Assembly: GCF_001039355.2 (NCBI RefSeq)
Contig: NW_019774069.1
Span: 239,005-303,004, forward strand
Origin: Lingula anatina
Lineage: Eukaryota > Brachiopoda > Lingulata > Lingulida > Lingulidae
Direction: 5' to 3'
Length of the DNA: 64,000 bases
Position 1 is the stretch's first letter. Each line of letters starts with the position of its first letter. Made by a program: the position numbers and the translations under genes. Shown here in pieces: positions 41,007 through 52,200 of the stretch. The notes under the pieces are model-generated. The model did no database searches. It was not told where the DNA came from and saw only the letters and a program-made list of their open reading frames with translations.

Positions 41007-43661
41007 CCTCTGCTGATAGATGCCAGGGGGCACCTGTTGGGGCGCCTGGCTTCCATCGTTGCCAAAACCTTGTTGCAAGGTGAGCATTTAAAACCAAGTG
41101 AAGTTTGGTTGTTTCCAATGACTGAAGCCAATTGTAAGGCTGTGAAGGGGGTGGGGTTTGGGCTTTAATGCAAGAAAATGGCATGGGACTCGACATGATA
41201 TTCAGAAATGTGTCCTCTCAGGTTCTTACCAGAGGCAGAGTTCATAATATGAGGTCTCCAAAGAGATGTCACTCAGGGGGATCCTCATCAAATTGTAACT
41301 TTGAGTGTGGGAATGCACTCTTTAAACGATCTCAGAATGGTTGATTTCTGCATGTTGCACAAAAATCTTGAAATAACTGTTTTTAATGCAGACAGGTTAT
41401 CCCTTTAAAGCAACATGAATGAAGTCCCAGTGAAACTTATGATTTCTGAAATTTATGTTTATGTAAATGAATACATCATGTTGGTCTGTGATGTATGTAT
41501 TACCTACATTGTATGAGCAGTATTCAGTGATGTGAAAGGATTACTGAGATCAACTCTCTCATTTTTAAAACAAATTGCAACTATTTGGAAAGATTCTACA
41601 GTTTTGGATGGATACTAAAAGTGGCTTGATTCAGTTTGCTTAGTAATGATCATTCTCATTTAACTAAGTCTAGCAGCATTGAACTATGAACAGGCAAAGA
41701 AATATGAATGTGTTGAAATTTGAATTTGAATGTGTTGAAAGTATAAAAATTGTGTTTGTCTTCAAAATACATCTGGGTGTTGCAGTACTTAATTTTTTAA
41801 AGAAAACAATTGTTTATCTAAATGTCACAATTTGACAAAATAATGTCCAATTTAACTAACAAGTTACCTTTGTTTAGGTCAAAGGGTGGTAGTCCTAAGA
41901 TGTGAAGGAATCAACATCTCTGGAAACTTTTACAGAAACAAATGTAAGTGTTATTGATGAAAAACTGAGAATTTCAAATATTAAAAAAAAAAAAAAACAT
42001 TTGGTCTGTGATGATGTATTTCTTACCTACATTGAACACCAGTTGTGATAGAACTTAAAACTGAGACCATGCAAGTTAGATGATATTCAGAAACATTTTA
42101 CAACATGACGTACTAGGTACAGTGGCATGGCTAACGTGACCAAAAATTTATAAAATAGATACAAAAGAGAACATAGTAAACATACACGTCTTGTAATTTT
42201 ATAATGCTTTCGTGGTATGGATATCTTAATTCCATTTTTAACAGTGAAATACCTAGAATTCCTGAGGAAGCGCACCAACTCGAACCCATCTAAAGGACCA
42301 TACCATTTTAGATCTCCATCAAAAATCTTCTGGAGAACAGTGAGAGGTAAAGATAAAGGAATATTTCTGAAAAGTGTGGTATTTAAAAGAGTTTATAATG
42401 TTGAGAATTATTGAAAATAGTGCAAGTTGGTCTGTGATGATCAGTTTCTTACCTACATTGTTTGAGCAGTATGCAGTGATACTACAAAAATGACTGAGAT
42501 CAACTATGTTTAAGTTCAGAATTTGTAAGAATGGAATATTGCATTTTATATTATGACAGAATTTTGCACGGGTAAGAATGTTCAATTTACAAATAACAGA
42601 TTGCCTGGTGGACCGTACCTTTAGTGTCAAATGAGATAGATCTGTTGGATTTGAAAGAGGCAGATCACCAAGAACTGGACATTGTTTAAATATAATTTAA
42701 AAGACAAATGTGATGTTATCAGGTATGATCCCCCACAAGTTGACTCGTGGTAAAGATGCTATGGACAGAATGAAGGTGTTCGAGGGTATTCCACCCCCAT
42801 ATGACAAGCAGAAGAGAATGGTGGTGCCTGCTGCCCTCAAAGTGCTGCGCATGAACCCTAGACGGAAGGTGAGTTAATGGAGGAATAGGGATTTTTTGCT
42901 TGTGAAGAAATTTCAGATCACATGCTTGCTTATTTTAAACGGATGTGTAGCAAGATAAGCTGTTAAATATTTAAGAAAATTGAAAAAAAAAAAAAAACTA
43001 CCAAGTAAAAGAGTGATGCTATACTGTGACAGTGATGATCAAACTCACACCATCTTTCGTTTGAAAGTAATGAAAATAAATTATGCACTCCCAACTGAGC
43101 CACAGTATAATGCTATACCCTTTTTCTCCTTGCAATTAATTTCAATAGCAACTTTCTTTTGGACACAAGACGATTGATTGATAACATATGAACATCTTTT
43201 ATTTTGATTACCTCCAGTTTTGCAACCTAAACCGCCTGTCCCATGAGGTTGGCTGGAAATATCAAGGTGTTGTGGCCACACTGGAGTCCAAACGTAAAGT
43301 CAAGGCCAGAAGTTACTATGACAAGAAGAAGGCTGAAGGAGTAAGTGTGCCATGATCTTTGTCTGTGTGTGGCTGTCAACAAGACTAAAATGTAGTTTGA
43401 TTTTTAATATCCAAGGTGATATAGCTTTGCTATGATCAAGAGGAAGGGTTAATTTATTCCTAAATAATTGACTTGGTTAATATTGTAGATTTTCTTTGCT
43501 CTGTGAAGTATCTTACAAAAGTAATATAAGCGACCACCAGGTCTTGTGTCTTACATTTATTTGCTCTTTTTCAGAAAATGAAAGCCCAAGCCACAAAAAC
43601 AGTTATTGAAAACAAGGGAGCAGATCTGCAGAAAACTGTGGAATCAATGGGCTATGCATAG
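41007..43661 (+). CDS. RPL13A: Ribosomal protein L13a (uL13), exons 2-7
   Basis: Exons: 41007-41079, 41878-41943, 42245-42346, 42723-42868, 43218-43340, 43575-43661. All are GT-AG, and the total of 597 nt gives 198 residues plus stop. The protein reads [80 protein letters not shown] and [13 protein letters not shown], clear uL13 family signatures. Human RPL13A has 203 residues, so only the initiating exon (about 5-9 codons) is missing. Known role: large-subunit protein of the cytosolic ribosome. In vertebrates the same gene hosts U32A, U33, U34 and U35 snoRNAs in its introns, and here introns 1-5 each carry one box C/D snoRNA. Polyadenylation signal ATTAAA is at 43709-43714. The gene converges with PARP4. 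Confidence 0.97.
41480..41554 (+). ncRNA. SNORD34-like: Box C/D snoRNA U34-type, copy 1 (RPL13A intron 2)
   Basis: Terminal stem GTTGGTC/GATCAAC (one G-U), box C-like GTGATGT (41488), the guide ATTACCTACATTGT upstream of a D'-like ATGA, a C'-like GTGATGT near 41528 and box D CTGA (41544). The guide is complementary to AATGTAGGTAA in 28S rRNA, the vertebrate U34 target (human U2824). Confidence 0.9.
42002..42069 (+). ncRNA. SNORD34-like: Box C/D snoRNA U34-type, copy 2 (RPL13A intron 3)
   Basis: Terminal stem TGGTC/GACCA, box C GTGATGA (42008), the same TTACCTACATTG guide core, and box D CTGA (42061). The sequence after the guide is AACA where TTGA is expected, so the D' box is lost. This copy is the shortest of the three and may be decaying or may depend on another element. 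Confidence 0.8.
42426..42504 (+). ncRNA. SNORD34-like: Box C/D snoRNA U34-type, copy 3 (RPL13A intron 4)
   Basis: Terminal stem GTTGGTC/GATCAAC, box C GTGATGA (42434), guide TTACCTACATTGT, canonical D' TTGA (42462), C'-like AGTGAT (42475) and D CTGA (42494). With D' in place the fifth guide base is an A that pairs with the U modified by vertebrate U34. It is the most canonical of the three copies. Confidence 0.93.
43020..43109 (+). ncRNA. SNORD32A-like: Box C/D snoRNA, U32/U33-type copy 2 (RPL13A intron 5)
   Basis: A perfect 9-bp terminal stem (TATACTGTG/CACAGTATA), box C GTGATGA (43032), D' TTGA (43061) and D CTGA (43095). The D' guide CACCATCTTTCGT is identical to copy 1. The D-side guide reads ATGCACTCCCA, with C at the fifth base from box D where copy 1 has A. 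That base would face the target U, so D-guided methylation by this copy should be weakened while D' function is kept. Confidence 0.92.
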
Positions 43662-45198
43662 ACTTTCAAGTGTAAATTAATGTAAAAAAGAGAACGAAAA
43701 AAAAGAACATTAAAGAATTTTCAAGTATGGAATCATAATTGTCTGTTGTTAATGAAGTTTGGGAGTTGATTGTGGTCTGTGATATGACCAGAAATGTTTT
43801 TGATCCTGGATTCATGCTAGATATCAGAGGACAACAGCAAAGATCCTCAGTGTTTTGAACAGTCTCGCTCAAGATTGGTTGAAAGATGATCAAGCTGCCT
43901 TCCTGACTCGAGATTTAGAAAATTGGAAACTGCCAAAAATATTTCCAACAGATCTGCATCTTGTTAACCTTCTTAACCTACGACCCAACTGGGTGCATAT
44001 TAAAACACGTCTGCCATCGGCCAGTTTTGATGAAAAAAAATTTTGGTTGCATTACCTAGCATTAAAGATGACTGCATCCTTAAAAAGTAAAAAAAAAATG
44101 AAATTCCCACTTATCGTTTTATAATGTCTCGTAACAAATGAAAGGACAACATGGAAATAGTTTCTATTTTTTATTCCAGCACTGGGCATATTTTTAAATA
44201 TGAAAAGTCTTCAGGCAATTTTTTTTTTTTTTGGCTTAATTTTTACATTGTTAAGAGCAGGCTCATTTTTTTCTCCGATTCAAGAGGCTCCTGTACATTT
44301 TGTCAGGGTGAAAAGAAATCCAACTGATGCTATCGAAATATGTGAGCACAGTGGTAGTAAGAAATTTAAAAGGGGGAAGACATCAGAAAACAAACATTTC
44401 ATAAAGTGAAGCACTTTTTATTGACTCAAAAGCATTCTTACCCTCCTTTCTTTACTGTAGAGGCACTCAAAGAGATCTGTATATGCATCTCTTTGATACA
44501 TTTAATTGCATCTGTTCAGCTGAAATTCGCTTTTGAAAATTTATCCATTTTCCCTAGAAAAGAATATCTATAACATGTATTATATGATATTTCTCAATTG
44601 CAAGCTAATTGACAAGTGCTTGAAACTTGTTTAACACCACAGGAAAGTAGGGTTGCACATTTCTGTCTCCAATCACTACAGACTGCCACTCAAATAGTAA
44701 ACTGAAGTTTCAAAAATTACATTTAACCAAAAGTGAAAGTCACTAATTATTTATTGTATCATTTGAAAACTGAATGTCAATGTCCTCCTAAAAGTCCTTG
44801 CTATATCAGCAATGTTTGTCACATGACTGATAAGTTTGTTACGCTGATTGGTCACAAACCATGGTTTGCATCATTAGGTCCATATAGTTTAGTGATTATG
44901 TCAGAGGTCAGTACTGAGTTTTATCAGACCTCATATTCCCAGATGTAAGATCATAGATTATGTTAATAATACGATTTCTCCAACCCCTCACAACCATGTT
45001 ATTTATTATAAGGTTAATGTAAGGTCGACACCCGTGACCGTCACGCGTGACCTGTATGGATCCCTTCTTTTTTACATAACACTGATTTTATTCAACTTCA
45101 CCCTTTTTTCAACATATTTGAATGCTTCTAAACCTACTCTAAGTTAGTATAAACACATGATGTTTCTGACACAAGAGTTCTAGTGTTAGTTTAGCCTG
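43662..45198. other. Intergenic between convergent RPL13A and PARP4
   Basis: Besides the two 3' UTRs (ATTAAA at 43709 for RPL13A; TTTATT at 45002 or 45087 as minus-strand signals for PARP4) I see nothing coding. The plus-strand frames at 43855-44409 lack family resemblance. Confidence 0.6.
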
Positions 45199-46273
45199 TT
45201 ACAGGTCTAATAGTTTCTGCATGACATGGTCCCAGCTGGTCCCTATCTCAAGTGTGGAGTACATCATGGGGTGGGCTTTGTCCATGTTCTTGCAGTACTT
45301 TCCTGCCAGTTCAAGTCCAGTGAAAACCTGTTCCTGCTCCATGTCTTTCATGGATAGCTTTTTTAAGAAATCTGGTAATGTTTCTTCAAGAGTGGCTTGC
45401 ATTTCCTTGAAGCTGACAAAAGACTTAGTAACAGTTTGAACTATCTGGGTTAAAGTCAGCAGAGTAGCTAGTAGTCTGTACACATCTTGAGACACTTTCT
45501 TTCCTGAAACATTGAAGAAAATCATTTAATTCTTTTTGTCCATTAATTTATAGTGTTCACTGGCAACTTTGATCCCGAATGGTAAATTCCTCATAGTGAG
45601 ATTTCAAAAAGGTGAAATATCTTGCATTTGACAATCAAATCAAATGCTATGTGAATTTCTGAAAACCCACATTAAAAAAAAACATTAGCCATAGCGAGTT
45701 GTAAATTATTGTGTTCTTAGTAGTACTTAACATGTAATTCTAATGCTGGTGGTGTTTGACTCACCTAAAGACATCACTCCTGCATCTGCAAGCATGCTTC
45801 TACAATATTCAATGGAAATCCCAAGCAGTCTGCCCAATCCTGGTGAAAACTCCCAGTAACCATATTCCTAAATAGCATCAACTCAAACTTCAACACTATA
45901 TTTAAAAACAGACAATCTAAAAGACAAAACAAATGTGTTTTACAAAAATGTTATCCTATTTTGAACAGGGTTACTGTGTTACTTTTCCTTAAAAAAAAAA
46001 AGAAATCTTCTCTAAATTCCAGTTGGTGGTATAGTTTCAAAACCTAAGTCTTGACAATTTAGCTGATATGATATTTTGTAATCATTGACCATTTATCATT
46101 TATTTGCACTTTGTCTTTGTCACAGATATGTACCTTATTTTGAAGCTTAAATAACTGCATCCAATCACTCTTCTTCATTTCTTTTAACAAGCATCTACCC
46201 ATAAGGACAGGTGGTACAGGGGTATTTCCACCACCACTGTGATAGCCCTCCGAAATCACTGAACTACTATCTG
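45199..46273 (-). CDS. PARP4: PARP4 C-terminal vault-binding exons
   Basis: Exons 46134-46273 (KKSDWMQLFKLQNK), 45765-45867 (EYGYWEFSPGLGRLLGISIE) and 45199-45503 (ending EIGTSWDHVMQKLLDL) align with the last ~150 residues of human PARP4, which bind major vault protein. Minus-strand AATAAA candidates lie at 45087-45092 and 45002-45007. Confidence 0.93.
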
Positions 46274-49200
46274 CTGGAAAAATATATATTATATGCTCAT
46301 AAGGAATAAACCAAAGAAATACTGGATAGGAATGAACAGAATAATAAGTGATATTTTAAAGATGAGAAATCATCAAAGTGTTCAAATAATTAATTTTAAT
46401 TAAATTAAACGTTAAAAATGCACTTCGTCATCCTTTCCAGAATTACAAAATCTGTTTAGGAATTCAACTGTATTCTACTGTATATATCTGTCACAGGCAA
46501 GATTGGCAGTTTTGCTTAATTTGCCTGGATTTCAATCTGACCTGTGACATAGTCATAATTAAGTATGCGTTGTTTACTGAAGGGTTTTATGTTTCATAAC
46601 AGAAAGAAAGAATGACAAAAGAATCACAGGTATTCCATTTACATACCAATAATTGAAACTTTGCATTCTTCATCCGAGGATGACCAGTCTTGAGAAGATG
46701 AAGAGGAAGAATCCAAATCTATAACTCTGTCTATAGACTGATTGATTAATCTGTCTCCAGCTATTCTGCCGAGGGTTTTCCTTCCCCTTTGTTGGTCTAT
46801 TGATCCTTTATCTACTGGCATTTGTCTAAGCTTGGTTTCAATTTTCTTTGTTATCTCTGTTGTTAATGATTGTTGCTCTGACTCGCCAAACAATTTTCTA
46901 TGAACAACTGAACCTGCTGATCTCAATTTGACTGAAGCTAGATTTTTCTTTACAATTTCTGCTACTTCTGCCTCTGGTGATGATTTCTGTGGGGGCCGGT
47001 CAATACTAACAGCTTCACTGGATTTTTCCTTTGGACTCTCTTTACTCATTTTCCTCTTGGCGTTATAAGCTGGTACCTTCATTTTCCTCCACATCACTTT
47101 GGGTTGTGTCTCTGTACTATGTGATGGAGAAGGTACTGCTCTTCCAGGTGGTGGGGCTGCGGGTGCTACCCTTGCTCTAGGTAATGGTGGTGGGGATGGT
47201 GGTGGTACTGCTGCTCCAGGTGGCGGTGGCAGTGGTGGTGGTGGTACCCCTGCTTTAGGTAATGAAGGCGGGGATTTAACTCCCATTGATAGATATCCGT
47301 CTGCTGATCGTAATCGTTGCGTTGCTGTACGTGGAGGTGGTGGTGGTGGTGGTGGTGGTGGTGGTCCAGGTGGTGCCCCTCCTCCAGTTAATGGAGGTGG
47401 GTGTGGTGCTTCAGTTGACAACTGTAACTTTGCAGGTTGTAATATTGGTTTAACCCCTTTCAATAGCTCTGTCCTTGGTGGTTCTTCAGCTTGTGCCTTC
47501 AGTGAAACTTTCTCTATTGACTGACTAGCAGCATGAAACAAGGGAGCTCCTACTCCTCCAAAACTATACCTGCATCTGCCTCTCCCACTGGTTGTCTTCT
47601 TCGATTTAAACAAAACTCCAGGTTCACCAGAATCAACAGACAAACTTCCAAATGTTCTTGAAGATGCTGGCTTGGCAACAGATGATATGCTTTCTGACTG
47701 AGATGGCTCTGGATGACCACCTTTCTGTGATCCCCCAGCAGCTGACATTGGGGCAGACAATGCAAAACTTACAGCAGGTGTCTGAGATATTTGAGTCTGG
47801 ATTGATGCTGAAGCTTGTGCTCCAAATCCAAATGAGTTGCTGGCCACTGAAACTGGGGCTCCAAAGCCAGTGGACCGAGTTGATGAGAATGATGGTATTG
47901 AGAATGCTGGAGGCTGGGCTGAATCAGTAGATCTTGCTCCAAAAAGAGAGACTTGAGCCCTTCTGGGAGGCGGTGCCCTGGAGCCAAACATAGGTGTCTG
48001 GTCATTACTAGGAGGTTGACCATCAAATACAGGGGCCTGGCCTCTCACTGGAAATACCCCAAATGAAAGGGTCTGCTCTGCATTAGAAATAGGTGCTGGT
48101 GCTCCAAAGCCAGCAGATGACATTGGAGCTGCTGCACCAAAAGTAAACGGTTGATTTGACATTGGCGCTTTATAAGCAGATAGCTGGTCTTGTGCAGAAA
48201 CTTGTGCTCCAAATGTGAAACCCTGCAGCTGTGCCTGCTTTGGGTAAGACTTTTTTTCTCTAGGAGAAAACCCCAGTGACTGAGGTGCTGAGGCCTGTAA
48301 CTGAAATGAACCTGTGAGTGGCTCAGGAGCAGCAGTTAACTGCTGAGCTTGTTGCACTTCAGGTTCATCAAAACTCAAAAAAGAAACTCTTGATTTAGGA
48401 AAGAAACCCTTGGGTTTGTCTGCATTCAAAGCAAAAGATGCAGACATAGACTGAAGTTCTTCAGAACGCTCCATGAGATTTGACAGTTTCCCAAGTTTCT
48501 GTTCACTAACTTCCATCTTTATTTCTTTACTAATGTCTATCCTAGTTTTTTTCTTCTTTTTTCTTACTTTTTCTCCTTCTTCCTTTTCCATTCTATCTCC
48601 CATATCTACATATTTTGTGTCAAAGTCAAATAACTGCATCTCTAGGTCTGAAAAATAGGAAATAAATTAAAATTGTATCATAATAGCCCCTTCCAACATG
48701 ACCATATCTTAAATTTTAATAAATTGCAATTTATAAATAGTAATCATGTTCTATAGATTCACAACTGATTTTCATGTAACAATTTATCAAAATTTAATGC
48801 AAAATATGTATCTTTACACGTACGACTTTCTTCAGATTAGGCTATCAAAAAAGTGATAAAGTTTATTTCAGTGCAAGTTCAGACATTACATTTAAATCTT
48901 AATCAGAAGATAAAAATAAGAAACTTAAATTTTCATTTTTACAATAAAAGAAGTAATTTGATAAGATGTTTTTTAATCTCTCTTACCTTCCATGTCTGAA
49001 CTGCTTTCTAAATGCTCAGCAACAGGTTGATAGAAAGAGGGACTGGTTGGGGAGTAAGCAGGACTGACTTCATGTTGGGAGAAGTCCTCAGAGCCCTCTC
49101 TAGAATTATCCCCTAAAAAACCTGAAGAACCATATAACCTTTTTTTACGTCTACATTATATATCTACAAGACTATTTAACAAGAAAAATACCATCTAGAA

Positions 49201-52200
49201 CACACTTCATTGAAAACATGCTACAATCTCACTATAGTGAGAACTCTGGAGAGGTAGAGGCATACAATGTATGTTACACCTTTTTTAAAATTAAATTTTC
49301 ACACAAAGATTAAATAATATGTTAGCCTTAAATATAGTATATAACAAAGTTGCACATGGTTCCTTTTTTCTTTAAACTCAATTGGACTAGCTTAAATATT
49401 CACCATAATCTGCTCCATCATCACACAAAAATAGATCTTCACCATATTCCTCTTCATCTGAAGATTCTCCCTCCCCTTCTGCTAGAGTCGATCTTTTTGA
49501 AAAAAAAACAAAACAACATATATCATAATACTTTACTAACGTTTGATATATCAAGCCATTTTTGTTTTGTTCAAATCAGATTCTGTGGTGACTTGTATTC
49601 TAAGTCCCACTATCAAATAGCTGTTACATATTTCTCTCACTTTTCCATCATCTTTACTGACAATTTAGATGCAATGTTTTCATTGTTTGGTGTTAATTGG
49701 TGTGAATCTGAAATAAAAACAAGGAACAAACACATTTTAGATGTCTTTAACAATAGTCTAATACTTGTCATCTATTGCTTTATTAATTTCTTAACTCAAA
49801 CGTATAAAATTTTCAATATCAAAATTGCAGGACTGTTTTTTACATAATTTTCATGAAGTGAACTGTTGCATGCATTTATTGCAATCATATGTAATCTTTG
49901 ATCAGGCCTCAAATAATTCACTGCACAAAACATAAATGTCACTTCTTTGAAAAATGAAGATTCAGGACAACAAAAACATCCACCACTTTTTTCAAGGTGG
50001 TGGCCACTATTTAAGCAATTGTACAGACCACATTTTATAAGCAAAAGAAATAAACAGAATTAGTACATACACAGCACATATCATCCCACTCAGCAGAATA
50101 TCAGGCCTGGGGCAATTTCTTTCGCAAATTTGCAAGAAGGAATTTTATGTTCTTGCAATAAAACATTTTATCACACCTCTAAGGCAAGGCTTTGTTTTCA
50201 AATCAGGGCTAGATAACAAATTACACTGGAAACAAACTGCCTTATCTCTCCAGACAAGACAATAGACTAAAAACATGTCAAAGAACTTTACAGGTCAGAT
50301 GAAATATTAACCGTTTTTCCTCCTGTTTGTTAAGAATCTCTTCCTTCTCCTTCCATCCAATATATGGCAGAATATCTACATCTTCTTCTGCCAAGATAGC
50401 CTCAATCCTCGGACCTTCACTGCTCATATCTTCATCCTGTTATATGCATTATGATCATTACTCTCATGTAAAATACTGGACGAAATAAATTTTTAGGTAT
50501 GGTTATATTGAGTTAGAAAACAGCTGTCAACACCTACAATATATGTATTTATAAAAACCAATTACAACAAATCTTTATTAAGATTCAGTTATCTTTTGGG
50601 CAGAATTCCTTAAACTGAATTCCAGACAGAATTCTAAAGAATACANTCAAAATTTAATGCAAAATATGTATCTTTACACGTACGACTTTCTTCAGATTAG
50701 GCTATCAAAAAAGTGATAAAGTTTATTTCAGTGCAAGTTCAGACATTACATTTAAATCTTAATCAGAAGATAAAAATAAGAAACTTAAATTTTCATTTTT
50801 ACAATAAAAGAAGTAATTTGATAAGATGTTTTTTAATCTCTCTTACCTTCCATGTCTGAACTGCTTTCTAAATGCTCAGCAACAGGTTGATAGAAAGAGG
50901 GACTGGTTGGGGAGTAAGCAGGACTGACTTCATGTTGGGAGAAGTCCTCAGAGCCCTCTCTAGAATTATCCCCTAAAAAACCTGAAGAACCATATAACCT
51001 TTTTTTACGTCTACATTATATATCTACAAGACTATTTAACAAGAAAAATACCGTCTAGAACACACTTCATTGAAAACATGCTACAATCTCACTATAGTGA
51101 GAACTCTGGAGAGGTAGAGGCATACAATGTATGTTACACCTTTTTTAAAATTAAATTTTCACACAAAGATTAAATAATATGTTAGCCTTAAATATAGTAT
51201 ATAACAAAGTTGCACATGGTTCCTTTTTTCTTTAAACTCAATTGGACTAGCTTAAATATTCACCATAATCTGCTCCATCATCACACAAAAATAGATCTTC
51301 ACCATATTCCTCTTCATCTGAAGATTCTCCCTCCTCTTCTGCTCGAGTCGATCTTTTTGAAAAAAAAAACAAAACAACATATATCATAATACTTTACTAA
51401 CGTTTGATATATCAAGCCATTTTTGTTTTGTTCAAATCAGATTCTGTGGTGACTTGTATTCTAAGTCCCACTATCAAATAGCTGTTACATATTTCTCTCA
51501 CTTTTCCATCATCTTTACTGACAATTTAGATGCAATGTTTTCATTGTTTGGTGTTAATTGGTGGGAATCTGAAATAAAAACAAGGAACAAACACATTTTA
51601 GATGTCTTTAACAATACTCTAATACTTGTCATCTATTGCTTTATTAATTTCTTAACTCAAACGTATAAAATTTTCAATATCAAAATAGCAGGACTGTTTT
51701 TTACATAATTTTCATGAAGTGAACTGTTGCATGCATTTATTGCAATCATATGTAATCTTTGATCAGGCCTCAAATAATTCACTGCACAAAACATAAATGT
51801 CACTTCTTTGAAAAATGAAGATTCAGGACAACAAAAACATCCAACACTTTTTTCAAGGTGGTGGCCACTATTTAAGCAATTGTACAGACCACATTTTATA
51901 AGCAAAAGAAATAAACAGAATTAGTACATACACAGCACATATCATCCCACTCAGCAGAATATCAGGCCTGGGGCAATTTCTTTCGCAAATTTGCAAGAAG
52001 GAATTTTATGTTCTTGCAATAAAACATTTTATCACACCTCTAAGGCAAGGCTTTGTTTTCAAATCAGGGCTAGATAACAAATTACACTGGAAACAAACTG
52101 CCTTATCTCTCCAGACAAGACAATAGACTAAAAACATGTCAAAGAACTTTACAGGTCAGATGAAATATTAACCGTTTTTCCTCCTGTTTGTTAAGAATCT

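Noticed and set aside
43770-43835. TGGTCTGTGATATGA segment after RPL13A, similar to the start of the U34 copies
   Set aside because: It lacks the rRNA guide, a good box D and a closing stem, and lies beyond the poly(A) signal. It is possibly a decayed copy but not supportable as a snoRNA.
43855-44124. 89-codon plus-strand frame after RPL13A
   Set aside because: No homology, poly-A interruptions and no splice context. It lies in the convergent 3' region.
47099-47524. Gly-rich 141-codon plus-strand frame
   Set aside because: It is the reverse complement of the PARP4 polyproline region.
49350-51905. Frames at 49350-49847, 49796-50044 and their copies at 51454-51905
   Set aside because: They lie in a PARP4 intron, and their apparent conservation comes from the haplotype duplication.
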